Below are positions 35,199-49,243 of a DNA stretch of 64,000 nt, piece after piece. Numbering within the stretch: the stretch's first letter is position 1; each line of letters begins with the position of its first letter. The translations under genes were made by a program, and so were the position numbers. Under the pieces are notes generated by a model. It was not told the DNA's origin and searched no databases. It worked only from the letters and a program-made list of their open reading frames with translations. This stretch comes from Anas platyrhynchos (Eukaryota; Chordata; Aves; Anseriformes; Anatidae): positions 105,770,001 to 105,834,000 of the forward strand of contig NC_092589.1 of NCBI RefSeq assembly GCF_047663525.1, in the 5' to 3' direction.

Positions 35199-38100
35199 GG
35201 AGAAGTACAGATGAAGCAAGTTTACTTAAATATATTTTCTGGAAGTGCTGTTTTTCCCACAGAGGTAACATCTCTTCATTTCATAAAGATTGGCCTTTGT
35301 GCTGTGAAGTCTGTTTATAGCTGCAGAGAGCCTGCAACCGGTATATAAACCAGATCTCCCTATGCTAGCTATTTAGTTCCAGTAAGTAACAGGGAAAAGC
35401 AATACTGCTTGCCAATTAAAAATTTGGTCAATAGACCAAATACAAGACCAAAATGTGTATTGTCAGTTACGTGACTGAAGTGATAATGGGTCATAGGAAT
35501 TTGTGATGTGATTATCACCATCAGCCTCCCATTTGGCTTGCACCTAACTCATAGTGCCTGGGTTTACCACCACACTTTGGCAGCAGTGAGATAGGGCTTC
35601 CTGGGTCATTTATGCTGTCCCTTGGCTAAACCCTGGCCCCAGGACACTCATTTAGATTCTGGTTTTACCAGGGAACAGCCCTGTTGGTGTGGACTTAAGT
35701 GTGCTCGCTGGCCACTACCTTGCAGGCCTGGCCTTGCCCTGGGTGCACAGCTCCCCTTCCCTGCAGAGCAGCTGCTCCCTGACAGCCAGAAACTGCAAAG
35801 AGAAAAATGCCACCTCCTGAAATCAATTTAGCATGCTTATTTACTGTGTGCTTCTCCTCCCTCTTCTCCTGTTCTCCTTAGATGTGCTTTTGAAGTCCAT
35901 CAATCCAATAGCCACAGGCGGGTTAGCGCCTCACACTTTTTCTCCATTAAAACTGGAGAAATTTTCCTTCAAGCATAGTTAAGGCGAGTACAGGTGACAC
36001 CATCCCTGGCCTTTGCAAGCCCAGGCACAGGGCTGAGCCAATTAAAATGGAAATTTGTGAAGAATGGAAATAGGTCAGACTAAACCAAAGCAGCTGCCTG
36101 AAAGGCCTCAGAGCCACCGTGGCAGTCTGCAGAGCAATCCAGGTAGCTTCACCTCAGTAGTGAACACCTCAAGTCTTAGGAACTAAAGGTTTTTGCTATA
36201 CAGAACAATGTCTGTTTATATATTGCTCAGGAGTCATCTGGGGATTTTGAAGAAGTCTGCAGCTGCTAATGAAGCAAGTGATGATAAACAGTAATAATCC
36301 ACTTACGATGATCTGATTTAAACAGACAGTATCAATTTGGCTTTTTAAAACAAAAATAAAAACGCATTCACATACAATATTGGTCCTCAAAGTCTGACAA
36401 CCTTTGTGGACTCTCCTATGTTTTAAGATCTCTTCTATCTTACACTGTTTTGCAGACATCTGTTGATTTTTTCCTTTTCCCATGCATGCATCCCTCTGCA
36501 TCCCATCATGACACAGCAGCACGGACATAAGCTGGGGGGGTTTATCCTTCGGAGTTGCACCCCAGAGCTCACCTTCCAGTGGGTTCCCAGTGAGGGTAGA
36601 TCTCCATCCAGCTGCACGCTGCTGACTATCACACAGCTGTATGGCATTTTCCTCATTCAGATCACAGCATAAATGCTGGGGTGCAGCACTACAAACTGGC
36701 GACAGCACGAGCCAATTGTGTGAACCTCTCCCCAGCACAAGGGGCTCCGTCAATCAGTGATGTGTAAATATGAAATGAGAGGACAGGCTCTCCTTTATTA
36801 ATTTATTCATTTCACAAACTCTGAGCTTCTCAGGGCAGAAACCAATTTGCCACTTTTTGGATACACATCTGACCATTAGCATCACAGGAGCCTGAAGCTC
36901 CAAGCGGGACCCCTGGACCACATTGCAAACAGCAAATAATAATAAACAGCCTCCAGCTGCTTATATTTGATTTCTCTGAATCATATGTAAAAATTATCTT
37001 CAAGTAAATGAAATAATGATAGGAACCGACCACAGCATTGCAATGACTGTGTACTGACTTTTAATATCACAAAGCCAAAAAAAAAAAAGTTTACTCCTTG
37101 TCTTTTTCCACTTACAGTGGACAAAAGTGTTACTTATTTGTGGGTGACGTATTTTACAAACGAGTAATAATTTTGCAGAGTATATAGGTGATTACCTTTA
37201 TCTGTCTTTACGTTTCAGCTCATTTTCTGTTCCAACCTCTTTCCCTGCCAGCTCTGCTGTCTTCTTGCAGAACCACAGTGCTTCCAGCTGGGAAGGACTG
37301 AGATGGGCCAATGCAGGTTTTTACTCTAACGTTTACTAATAAAAGACACAAAAAGGGAGTTTTTAAACAGCCAGCTTCCTGAAGGATAAGCTAACACAGA
37401 AAGAGAACTGAAGGACTTCTGATGCATTTAATTACTTTCTGGATTACATTAGACACTGGCACCATATGGGGGACATAAGAAAATAATTAACTTCAGCCAA
37501 AATGGCAAGTGAATTAGAGCAAACTACAGTGTTTAAAACTATAGTCAGAACAGTCTCTGAATGCTCTGAACTCACCTCAGTATGGAAAAGCCACTGAATC
37601 CTTCCAATTTCTCAGTAATGATCCAGAGCCCAGCAGGTGCAGCCTGGGGAATGGGTTGCAGCCTTGGAGCAACATGGGATGCCAAGGACATCCAGTGCAG
37701 CTCCACATCCCCTGCACAGCCAAGGCTGCACCCAGAGCCTGCTCCATTTGCCTTGGTCACACAGCAAGGACCACGATGTCAGCTCAGTGGAGGATGCTCA
37801 CCCTCTGCTGCCTGCATTGCTTGGAGAAGGGGCATGGGGATGTAGGTTTCCCCCAAGCAGCATGCAAACCCAACCATTTGTCGACTCATAAAACTCCCCT
37901 CACCTTGGCCCACAGAGAATGACCTTTCAGGAGAAAGTACAAATCATGTGTGATAGATCTGCCAACCCCAAACAGCACCTGGGCCAGTTGGGGTCTCTAA
38001 TTCCTGCAGGGAAAACTTAAACTGCCATGACTGAGGAGTTATTAGCCTTTTTGCAGACCCTGTTTTGTCTCACAAAGCCATTTTAAGATATTGCTCTGGT

Positions 38101-40229
38101 TTCAGCTGCTCCCCAGGGTGGATTTGTCTGGCTCTGCAGGCTCAGCACAGAAATGAGAAGGATTTGGTGGCATTTCCAAGTTGAGATGAGTTCAGAGTAT
38201 CTGGAGGCTGCTTAGTCCCATAGTTTGAATTTACGATCATTTCTCCCTTTGCCTGCTCCTTTCATTCCTTGCTATCTGTTCTGCCTGTTCCAGGCACATC
38301 CCCTTCTGGTGAGAAATAAAAGGCACAGACTTTCATCCTGCCACCCTCCACAGCATCAGCTGCCTAATCCCTTTTCTGTTCTTCTCCCAAAAGGAAGCAC
38401 TACCACCTTGTCTATGCCAGAACATTCCTCTTCCATCCAGAAGATAGAGGGCTGCCCAAATGAGAAAAATGGCCAGTCCAAAGCACTACAGGATGACCCA
38501 AAGTCTCGTATCAGAGAAAGACTCATTAATCTGCAGCTCCTCAGGGACCACCCCACCAGGTCTCCAGCAGCTCCTCTCCCTGGTGCCCAGTTTCCTGGCT
38601 TTACTTCACTTCTGTATTGCCTCTGGCATATAAGATTTGGATATTTTGGAAAACTTTACCTCAAGGCCTTTTCTTACACCCTTCTTCCTGTTTCTTAAAA
38701 GTCTGATTCAGGAAGCAGACCTATAACAAAGCATCTTAGCTGAGCACATCCTGCAGAGAGAGTAGGAAAGTAGAGTATGGGCATCCAGGCACTCCTAGCT
38801 GGTGCGCACACTTATACCACAGTCCCCATTGTGATGGCTCCTCGTTAATGCCTGCTGTGAGAGAACAAGACTGCCAGCTAATAATCAAAATGCTTCTGAA
38901 AGATAGATACCTGCAAGGCCTGGTCAGACAGTGATAACAGCCCACAGATGCTGGTGGGAGAAAGCAATCAGGTGGGCTTTGCCTTCTCAATGTTGGGAGG
39001 GGATAGATTGACCTTTTTCCCCCAAATTAAACTGCTACTTTGAAGCCCAATGTAATTGAAAATGACCTTTTTCTTCAGCAGATCTTCAAGTGCTCTGAAG
39101 GAGCCAGATGTGAGCCGTGCTGAGTGCTGCTACCTGGGGGTTTGGCCATGCAATAAATAGTGATGGAAATGTGGCTTATTAAATCCAGCCTTCGTTAAAG
39201 AAGCCTGGATGAAGAACACTGTTAATGATACACATCCTTGTGTGGATGAATGACTAGTAAGGAAAGAGGTGAATGTATGTTATAAAAATCCCCTCTGTAA
39301 ATGCTCCTTGCCCAGCACAACTCAGTGTGGAGCTGACGTTTTGACTGCCAGTGCCTAACGTTGGGTCTGGCTTAGAGCTTGTAAACAAGCCTGGTGCAGA
39401 GCAAGCTGTTGGACAGTTGGCTTTCACCCCTTTCTGGGGTAATTTCAGTCAGGGCCCACAGCTGTCATCATTTGTGTCCCCATCCCCACCACCATCCCTG
39501 TCCCCCTCAAGAGGCTGCAGTGCTGGGGAGGGGGACCATCATGGGACACCACAGTCCATGAGAAGATTGTTGCTTGCTGTCCCCAAGGCCAGACACTTAG
39601 GGCTGAACAGTAAAATCCTTGAAGAAATGGAGTGTCTCCTTTTTGGACCTCATTCCCTTCTGCTGCTCACTAAAGCCAGGATCTAGTCTAGCATCTAACA
39701 CCGGGCACTTCTGTTTTACCTGGCTTCAAAACTGGAAGGATGTCTCCAGTCGGCAGGGAAGGAAACGCAGAGTGAATTTGCAGATATTAATTCCATTATT
39801 ATTATATATTATTTCATTTTTCATGATATTTGGCTATGCATGAGTGTAACTATGTATGCATAAGACAGATAGCAATATGATAATTTTGTAATAGCCTAAT
39901 CATGCATTATTTATAGCTATGAATGCACTTAATTATACCTGCCTGCTTATGTTATATCATCTAGGTTTTCTTTTCACATAAGGGCTTTTCTAATTTACAA
40001 AGTCTCATCCATATGCTTTCCATGAACTCATTGACTTCCATGAAAGAAAATGGTCTGGCATGCAGAACCCTTTGCCCGTAATACAGCTCAGTGCATGAAT
40101 ATTTACTGATTGTGTCATTTCCAAATCAAAAACAATTGAAGTGAAAGAAGCTTCACATCAGTTCATTGTTATTAGCAATGCTGATCTTGTTTGCCAAATG
40201 ATTCAGCACATCTGTGAGCGTTAGCAGCC
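35199..40229. other. Intergenic or intronic sequence, no gene seen
   Basis: Unique sequence including the longest unexplained non-repeat frame (36196-36753, minus, 185 codons from a TTG). It has no domain, and several shorter frames overlap it. The AT-rich, homeobox-core-rich block at about 39780-40000 might be conserved non-coding DNA, but this cannot be judged from one genome. Confidence 0.45.
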
Positions 40230-40850
40230 TAGAAGGCCAACTGCATCCTGGGCTGCATCAAAAGAAGTGTGACCAGCAGGTGGAGGGGGGTGATTGTCCC
40301 CCTCTGCTCTGCCCTACTGAGGCCCCACCTGGAGTGCTGCATCCAGGTGTGGGGCCCCCAGCACAAGAAGGATGTGGGGCTGTTAGAGCGAGTCCAGAGG
40401 GAGACCACAAAGATGATCAAGGGGCTGGAGCACCTCTCCTATGAAGGAAGGCTGAGGGAGCTGGGGCTGTTCAACCTGGTAAAGAGAAGGCTCTGGGGAG
40501 ACCTCATTGTAACCTTTCAGTACTTGAAGGGGACATAAAAAGATGGAGAAGGACCCTTTACTCGGGTAGATGATGATAGGACAAGGGTAGATGATGATAG
40601 GACAAGTCTTAAAGTAAAAGACAATAGATTTAAACTAGACATTAGAAGGGAATTCTTCACTGTAAGGGTGGTGAGGCACTGGTCTGGACTGCCCAGAGAA
40701 GCTGTGGATGCCCCATCCCCAGAGGTGTTCAAGCCCAGGCTGGATGGGGCCTTGGCCAACCTGATCTAGTGGGTGTCTATGGTAGGGGATTGGAGTTGGA
40801 TGATCTTTAAGGTCCCTTCCAACCCAAACCATTTTGTGATTCTATGATCT
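40230..40850 (+). mobile_element. CR1: CR1 LINE, 5'-truncated, 3' end intact
   Basis: About 620 bp of sense CR1. The frame at 40269-40538 reads through the C-terminal ORF2 landmarks '[20 protein letters not shown]', '[17 protein letters not shown]' and '[18 protein letters not shown]', then '[18 protein letters not shown]'. It meets a stop at 40536-40538 because an A-rich 'acataaaaag' replaces the usual 'cctacaag'. The 3' UTR 'gatctttaaggtccc...aacccaaacc' and octamers (attttgtg, attctatg) end at 40850. A perfect 21-bp tandem duplication at 40564-40605 sits in the segment normally coding 'R(T)DDRTR'. It is the same subfamily type as 5242-5716, with a longer 5' extent. Confidence 0.95.
40564..40605 (+). 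repeat. Perfect 21-bp tandem duplication inside the CR1 copy
   Basis: Two identical units, GGGTAGATGATGATAGGACAA without the first base repeated elsewhere, lie at 40564-40584 and 40585-40605. Relatives have one copy at this place, so the duplication arose in this insertion or its immediate source. Confidence 0.9.
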
Positions 40851-41321
40851 GCCCTGGGCAACTAGGCAGATGTGGAGGGATGCATTGCTGCTGGTTTTCC
40901 CCAGACCCACTCTCTGGTTAAGCTGGGGGCGCTCTCACCACAGGCAGATGCTCTCAGCCTGCATAACGGAGGAAGTATAGACATACTGGTTGAAGACAAG
41001 TTTTCTCTGTGTGAGTAGGCATAAGAATCTGTGGAAGCATGTAATTACATTAAAAAAAAAGTTGGCATGCACCGTGAGAAACCATTCTTATGACATATTT
41101 GCAAGACTGGCAATTAGAGGACATACAGATGTCTAATTGCATTTAAATCCTGGTCTTTGGGTTATATCTTCTGAATTTTTATAATAGACCACTGCTCTAT
41201 TCATTTTGAAACATCTTTTCCTTATTGTCTGGTGAAGCAGGATATGAGTTTGATGGCTTCTAAGGTTTTAATTTCCATGTGTTTTAAAACTATTAAATTA
41301 CAGTTAACCAGAACTTACTGG
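40851..41321. other. Spacer with a CTCF-like motif
   Basis: Unique sequence downstream of the CR1 copy. TAAGCTGGGGGCGCT at 40919-40933 agrees at 12 of 15 positions with the CTCF core consensus. No gene feature was recognised. Confidence 0.4.
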
Positions 41322-41350
41322 AAGTCTCTGATTTCAGAAGTCAGAGACTT
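41322..41350. repeat. Inverted repeat, 10-bp arms, 9-base loop
   Basis: AAGTCTCTGA (41322-41331) and its exact reverse complement TCAGAGACTT (41341-41350) flank TTTCAGAAG. A small hairpin without other signs of an RNA gene. Confidence 0.75.
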
Positions 41351-44300
41351 AAGGGCAGCATTTGCAAGCCTAGACTTGCTGGCTGCTAGAGTAGTTTAAT
41401 TCTTAATGCAGAAGGTCTAAAAAGAAATATTTTCAACTCCGTGAGGTAAAGAACAAAAATTAATTTGTTAATATAATGAAGTTTATTGTCTTTGTATGAG
41501 ATTCCTGTGGATATGAACCACATACTAAGACATCATTTATAATGGCTGGTGACAACAGGCTTAGTATATATTAGTGTGACTGCAGCTTATTAATACACCA
41601 AGCTTGTTTTATCTTTATTGAACTAACTAAAAAGTCTTCTGTTGCAAAGAGACACTATAATGATATCTCCCTTCTGAAGCAGTGCTGCTGAGCACAAGGA
41701 GATCAGTAATGTTTGCTGGGCTTTAGGACTTATCAAGCTTTAAAGAAAGATCATTTATTTTATTTTTTATCTGCCTGGAGAAAAATTCATTTCTGCATTT
41801 AGCTGATCAGTGGCCACAAAGTGGAATACATGGATTATTACATTTTGGAGCAGGGCGGACACTTGTTTTAAATCTAGTCATGCAGCGATAAGTGACAAGT
41901 TAATTTGACCCTCAGTTTGCTTGCTTTTTTTTAATTAACAGCATAGATAACTCAGGAGAAGCAATTTAATGTATTATTTGTCCATTATGCTGAAGCTTCA
42001 TAAAGGGAAAGCCTGTGTCTTCAACAAGTTTACTCTCTGTAGTCACTCTTTTATCTATGAAGAGAAAATAAGCAAAATATCATGGGAAATGAAAACCATT
42101 GAATTGGTAGTTTAGTTCTTCTATTACATTTCTGATATTAGCCACATCTAAAGTATAACAATTATTCAAGACTGCTGCCTGCTGAGATTATAGTCAAATG
42201 CATTCACATTAAATATTTAAAGTCAGTATTTCTATACAGACATTCTGGAGAACACACATAAAAGTACGCTTTATGATATGAAAAAATAATAATAATAGTA
42301 TCATACAGTTTGTGAAGGTAATATGATTTGCCTTCTGGGCAAAGTGAATGTCATATTTATAGATAAACATGGAGAAACAAGGATACAAAATACAGTCTTC
42401 TGAGCCGAGCATAACCACTGAGGAGGGAGGCCCTGGGAAATGACAGCTATTTTCTTCAAACCATCAGCACAGTATTTAGTAGAAGTCAAAAAAGCAAAGA
42501 AAATGCAAGGAAATATTAGGTAAGCAATGGTGCCACAGGGAGAATGGAGAAGTCCATAAAAGAAAGACCCCTTGGAGGTTACTAAAAAGACAAATCAGGA
42601 CAAGCACAGGACATCCTTCAAGCTGAAATCGGTAGCAGTGGGGTATGACAGCAGGAAGAAGTATCACACAGACTTCTCCTGTTTTATCTCTTCCCCAGGT
42701 GTCTGCTTATGAGCAGTTTGGGTATAGATGGATATTTGCTCTGAACCAGTGTGACCATTTTCATGGTTCCCAGGAAGGCTGCTTTAAATTTCAGCTCATT
42801 CACAGAGACCAAGCATGTTCTTTGCCTGGTAAATTTATCTAAACCTGGAATAAACTTTCCCAGACACCCAAGGGAACGTAAAGTTTGTGTCCTTTCACAA
42901 GGAGGTTTATGCACCTATGAAAATTATTCCCACTGACTTCCAGTGAACTTCACAGAAGTAGGAACTTCACGAGCTTTTTAAACCAGGAGTCCTGGTCCTT
43001 TCATTTAGGTTGAGCAGCAGCCAGAACACCTGTGGCTACTAGAAAACAATTATAATAGCAATTATTTGAGTTTGAGCATCAAAATTATTAGCCTTACTGT
43101 GAAAATTCAATCTAGTTTAAAATTGGCTTCTGTTCATGCAAAGTCTGAATTGCTCTGCCTTTCCTCAAACCCTACCCAACAGGCAGCATGCTTTATAAAG
43201 GTTACTCAGCAGGGTACAGTGCAGTTTGATTCCAAACGCATGTAATGAGAGGGTGCCAGGGAAATGGTTGAGTCAGACACAGCTTGCCATTTGTCACTGC
43301 CTACATGGGATTAAGCAAGTGACCTTATAATGAAAGTCCAATATTAGTGGATTATTTATGAGGACTTTTTGATATTGGAATAGCACTCAACAAAAAATGA
43401 ACACTTAACTGTTGTGATATAAAGATGTCTGAATCTGAAAAACTGAAATGTATTTGTTTTTCTTTGCTTGACTGATAAAAATCCTATTGCACCGACACCT
43501 TACTATCCCCATTCCAGCTCTCAGTCCCTGATGGAGCGACATTGTAGGTGCACCAGTATGGATGGATTCAGAGCCAGCTTCTTCCCTGTCCCTGTTTCCT
43601 CTCGCTTCTGGCTGGAGCTCTTGGATGTATCCTGGTCCTGGTTCATTGCTCGCTGAGCTGGGAGTTATTGAACCCTGATATCAGGCCCTTTGGATGAGGC
43701 TAAGGTTTGCACAGGGTTGTGTTGGGCTCCCTGCTCATCCCTTCCCATGGGACAGCCAGCCCTCACTATCAGTACTCTGGTAATAACGTGTGATGCTGGC
43801 ATTGTCACATCACCAGCCCTGAGAGGTCTACCTGAGTGTTCCTTGAGTGGATCTTAAGCTTGAATGAGTCTTTAATTAGACAATATCATAGCCCTCTGTG
43901 ATCGTTAACTAGGCCAGAATGGTCCTAGATGATAATAGACCTTTACCCAATAATTTCTTCACTAATTCAAACTTGTCATTGCTTTAGAGTATATGTGTAA
44001 GAAGGATGTTCTTCTGTATTGAAGACAAGAGTCAGGAGAAATTCACTTTCTCTTCTGATAGCTTACAGTGGGTACTTCTCAAGCTAAAAATAATCCTCAT
44101 TATTAAAAGAAGTTAATGTTTTTATTACTTTTCTTCATAACATCTAAAGGCTACATACTTCTCGAATGACATGGTATTTATGACATATGAGAGCTTCTTT
44201 AGCATCTTCATACTTTTAACAAAAATGTTATGTTAGGAAAGCATGTTTGTATTGCTAGAGAGATGTATTTTATGGATTCTTAGAAAGAAAGGACGGATGG

Positions 44301-47300
44301 GCTTTTTGAACTGTGGCTCATGTACTGTTTTTACCTTTCTGTGATTTGGCCTTGTGCTTTAGGATTTAGTCTCAACTGGGGTATACCCTAGAGACTGGTT
44401 ATCCTGGGCTACCTGTTTCAAGGTTTCTTATATCTACCATTAGATATAAAGGAAAGAAACAGAGAGGGAGAAAGTAACATAGAAAGCAGTCTAAGTGTCA
44501 AATTTATAGTGTTATTACATCACATGGTATTTCTAAAAAGAGTGTATAATGGACTAGGAAATATGAGCTTGGCAAGACATATGTATAATGAATATTTTAT
44601 ATAGTGAACACTGCTTTCAGTACATAATTCAGGTAGTCAAGAAGACTTGCAACTGTTGTTGCACCTCCAGATAAACCAAGAATGCTTCATTTATAGCACC
44701 CAACAGGCTATTGCTTCAGACCATTAACACTTTTTAAAAGGAGATAAGAAAATTCCAGTGCAAAGAACCAGGGAGAAAGGAAGAAATCTGATTCAGAGCC
44801 TTTTAGGCATGGGCAAGTGTAAATGATCACAACTGGAAAAGAGCTCTCCCTTCACAAGAATGGCTTCTACTGGAGGAGAGTCAGGAGGGCATGGTGAGGC
44901 AATTGCAGCAGAGCAGAAGCACAGACGGGTAACTAAAAACTCACTAGGGATTTGAAGCCTAGGAGTGTGAAGGTTGTCACCTGTTCCCAACTGTCTGCAA
45001 CACTCAAAAAGCAAATCAAAAATATGTTGTATTTTGTTATTTTTCTTTAGGAATTTTGTTTAGGGTTGTGTTCATTGGGAATAGCCCTTTGCAAATATAC
45101 AATAACATTTTTTGTATCAATTAAAGCCAGCTGATTAACCTTAGTGAAATTTGATGATATAAGAAACCATGTCAACAGCAAGTTATATGTTTGCCAGACG
45201 TATCCTTTGTGTAGCTATAATTCCCCTGAAGAATTCAGAGACTGGAGTGTGTTTTTCATCAATGAACAAGGATTGTCTCAGAGGTTAGCAACACTGGCTG
45301 CCAGCACAGACAGAAATATATCTGTGGCTTAATATATCTACGGGGTTAGAGACAATCCACAGGACAAGGTAATCCCATATTGGGGAAACATGAACCTTGC
45401 TGTGTTGGTGGAAAATGGGAAATCCTTTCCTCTAGAGAACAGAAAGAGATTATATGGACTGCAGAAGGATGTATAGTTGCAGCAGCTTTGGGAATTGAAT
45501 GTTATGTTTTGAACAAAGGCCTAGGATCCCATATTACAGATTTCCAGATTAATTTAAACTCTGAATGAGAAGTATAATTACTAAAACTTATTAAAAAAAG
45601 AACCCATAAAATTACTCTTTTATATTATACATTGTAGAGATCTATAGAAAAGAAGGTCTTATGAGGAAGATAGTAATCATATTTTCCAACCACTGCACAA
45701 AATATTTCACAGTAACTGTCTATAGGCAACTCAAAACTAGTCAGAGTACACCCTTTTGAATATTTTTTTAATATAGTCAATGGGATGAGGCAGTACCAAC
45801 TCGCCAGCAGGCAGGGTCTTGCAAAAGAGAACTTTCCTTGTGCCACTGATCCACTGCTAGCATCCTCACAGGCTGAATGCCGCTGGGACAATTCCATTTT
45901 GGAGGAATATTTAGTGAATATTAACAGTAAGTTCCTGCAGGATAAAGAAAATTAATAGATGACAAAGAAGTGGGTTGTGGGTTGGGAAATTAGTGAATGT
46001 TTTGATCTTAGGAAGAGAAAGTTTAAAGAGATTTATTTCAAACACGCCTTGTACAACAGCAACAACTCCTCTTTGGCTGTCAGAGCCACCCAGCCTGGTG
46101 GAAACCAGGCAGTTGTGTGCACACAAGGAGAAGGTGGGATGAGCTGGAGCTCTGGTGCTCAAATATCAGCCTCTGCCAGTTTTGCCTTCAAAATCCCTAG
46201 CACCACCCTACAGTCTGTGCTCGCTCTTGGTGACATCTGTGGCAGAATCCCATTTGATCTCAGAGTTTGCAAGAACAGCTATTTTCTTTGGTACATAAGG
46301 CTTCCAAATACTGGGACAGAGACGTCCTCTATAGGTCAAGTCATTACTAAATCTTTCATAGCAAACAATAAAAAAACGACTACTTTCTAATCACAGTTTT
46401 ACCATATAGGCGATCCCAAAACACACCAACAAATGCATCTTCACATTTAACCACCATATTCTTTTCTGACGAAATGTATGTTCATAACGTACACTGTCCA
46501 AGAGAAACAGTATTTGCTGAGGGCCTGTTAAAAATTTGTTATGTTGCCTTGTAGCACATGACAACAATAAAGAGTAGACTGTCCTAAAAATCATTTATAT
46601 TTTATTATTGCAGAACATTGAGTGTACACATTAACAGGAATGGGGACCTGGATGTAAACTAAGATGTATCACAATTTCTGCTTCCAGTCCAAACAGCTTT
46701 CAAATCGATGAAAAAGTTTGATCAAAATTTCAGAAGTATCTTCAATGATTAAGCTGCAGCTCAAGTACAGCATGTAAAAAATATCTGGCAATTACTTGCA
46801 ATACATTTATGAGAGTCACAATCTGTTTTGACAATCTGACAACAGCGAATGGAAAAAAATCATCAAACAAGGAGCAACATTCATAAATATATGGAAGGGA
46901 AGTGAGAGAGAGAGATCATTAGTGTGCAGATAGTCTAGCAGGCACATACCTGGAAATTTGGCTTTGTTCTCCATCCAGCATTTCTCTTTGATGACTGAGG
47001 GCTATGAATTGGTGAGGACCAAGCTACAACCAGGAAAAGGAGGATTACTAGTGGAGTTTGTTCATTACCAGTGAGGCTTTGGTACCCAAACCTCAAGGAA
47101 ATAACCCCCAGAGACTTTCACGTTGCTGCCTTTACCAAAGTTTTGGGTAAGGCATAGGCGATTCAGGCATCATTTGAAATCAGTGGCAGGAGGAGAAGCT
47201 GCCTGGTAATTCAGAGAAAGCTGATGAGGAGCCCTTAGGAAGAAACCTGCCTGCTGCAGGCAGCTGTTGTACCTGTGCCTGCCAGCACCCACAGATGCTG

Positions 47301-49203
47301 TATCCTATGTGCATTCCTCCTCTACAAACAGCTTTTAAGATTCACCTGCAAGAAAAAGGCTCTTCTAGGATGCTTCTCATGCACCTAAACAGGGAATACA
47401 CTTTGGGCCACAGAAAGATTGAACATACCCTTCTTCGTGCTCCAGTGTTATGCCACATAGATTTGCTTCATTTTTAGAGCTGAGTTGCAGTGAAATTGTA
47501 GTAAAACTGTCTCAGCTCCACAACACAGCTAGACATCATGTCTGAGGTCACTTAGCATCCCCTTCTATCCATCCCTGACATGTGTCCCTCTGTCGGCAAA
47601 GCAAGGCTTTGGATCCCTCCTTCTGCTTGCCTCACAGAGACAACGTGGGCCAAGGCTGTGAAAACAGCTGGGCACCGTTCCCCATTCCCCTTGCCCCTAA
47701 ATTAAAATCCCTGCTGGAAAAGTCTCTTAAATGAAGTCTCCATGCCCCCTCAAGCCCAGAACAAGTTAAGATTCTTCAAAACTACAATGGGGTCACTGAA
47801 GCATTTTGCATCCTCCTGCTGCCTCCGAAGGCAGTAGCAAAGAAGAGCTACAAATCTTAAGTCATAAGTCAGTCAAAAAAGAGAGGTGGAGAAGCTGGTT
47901 TTCAGGTGGGTATACAACCCAAGGAAGGATGGGTTTGACTAAAATGTGCACCTCGGTGTACAGAGCTCAGACAAACTTTTGTTTTGTGCTCAGGTCACTG
48001 ATGTGCATTGCTTTGAGTTCATGAGTACAAATCTTTTGCCAGTGAAAATTCCCTTGCCATTGAAAATTCACCATCCTCCCTGGTTCCCAAGGAGGTTACA
48101 GTGCCAATATCAATCAAAAAATACTGAGGTCAAACCACATAACTGGAAAGAAATGGAGAACAGCCTGCTGAAGCAATAATAACAAAGAAACGAATAAAAA
48201 AAGGCTTAATCCCAGATGTCATGATCAAGCAGCATCCGTTCTCCCATAGCTTCTTTCTCCGATCTTCAACAAGGACTGAAAAAGATTTCCACAGTTATTT
48301 ACTCTGGATATTGTGATAGCATGCTGGCCGTGCTGAGTGCTGTCAGCCCACGTTTCAGAAACCTGACAGCAGAAACACTGACTCACGGATCCTGTAGCCA
48401 GACTTGTTTTACATGAATATGACTGCATGGGGACTCAAGCTGAACTCGGTGTTTTTATTGAGGCATGAGATTGTTTTATACACCAATATTTCCGTCTAGC
48501 TAATGTGTTTCTTTGTATTGATTTTTTTTTTTTCCCAAGAAACATGTCTATTAAAACAAACAAGCACACACACACACACAAAATAATTAATAATTTGTAA
48601 ATCACGACCTGCAGCATCATCTTTAAAACGTGGTGTAAGTCTATCTGACTGAAAATTGGAAGAATGAAGCCATTAATGGAATTTTTACCCCTCTGAAATC
48701 AGACATGTATTTAAGTACCTCTTGTCCTTACTTTTACAGCTTTTCCAAGCATGAATCTCATACAGTAGAAACCTCATATGCTGCTTCCCTGAGTTCAGAA
48801 ATAAGAAGACTTTTTTGAGATTCAAAAGAATTAGGCTTTGACTTTCATTGTCTGTGTTTTTTCCCAGAAACCCCTCTGGAGAGTTTAACCTGTTTAATTC
48901 TGGCAAGATGAGAGCCAAATGTGCTGCTAGAGATGTTATAGCAAATTCTGCTGGAGGCAGAGATCTTCTGAGCATCCCCCCCCAAAAAGCTGCAGGCTGA
49001 CCCCTCTGCTAGGACACAGGGGCTGCCTGCAGGTCACTTGTCCCCTGCCAGGTGTGCCCATTGTCATTTTAGAAATCTGTACCCCCAGGGATGTGAAGGG
49101 TGGAAATACACGTACCCAGCTTTGCTGTGACAAACCTATGTCCCTCTAGCAGAAGTTCAGAGCTATTCTTTACAGAAAAGAGTAATAAAACAAAAGGAGC
49201 TCG
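41351..49203. other. Intergenic or intronic sequence, no gene seen
   Basis: Nearly 8 kb of unique AT-rich DNA with no CR1 or other repeat that I could recognise, apart from a short (AC)n at 48568-48582. Frames reach 143 codons (45959-46390, plus) without a domain. At 42702-42840 an AG-preceded frame after 'tatctcttccccag' is the only splice-like context; the 45-residue product is not recognised. Confidence 0.45.
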
Positions 49204-49243
49204 AGCTCCAAAATCATTCAAAGCTCCAAAATCATTGAAAGCT
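49204..49243 (+). repeat. 18-bp tandem repeat, 2.2 copies
   Basis: AGCTCCAAAATCATT(C/G)AA occurs at 49204-49221 and 49222-49239, with AGCT starting a third unit. There is one difference between copies. An (AAT)n run follows at about 49270-49289. Confidence 0.85.

Noticed and set aside
36196-36753. 185-codon minus-strand frame, the longest unexplained one outside CR1
   Set aside because: Starts at a TTG rather than ATG, shows no domain or splice context, and overlaps shorter frames on both strands. Length alone is compatible with chance in 64 kb.
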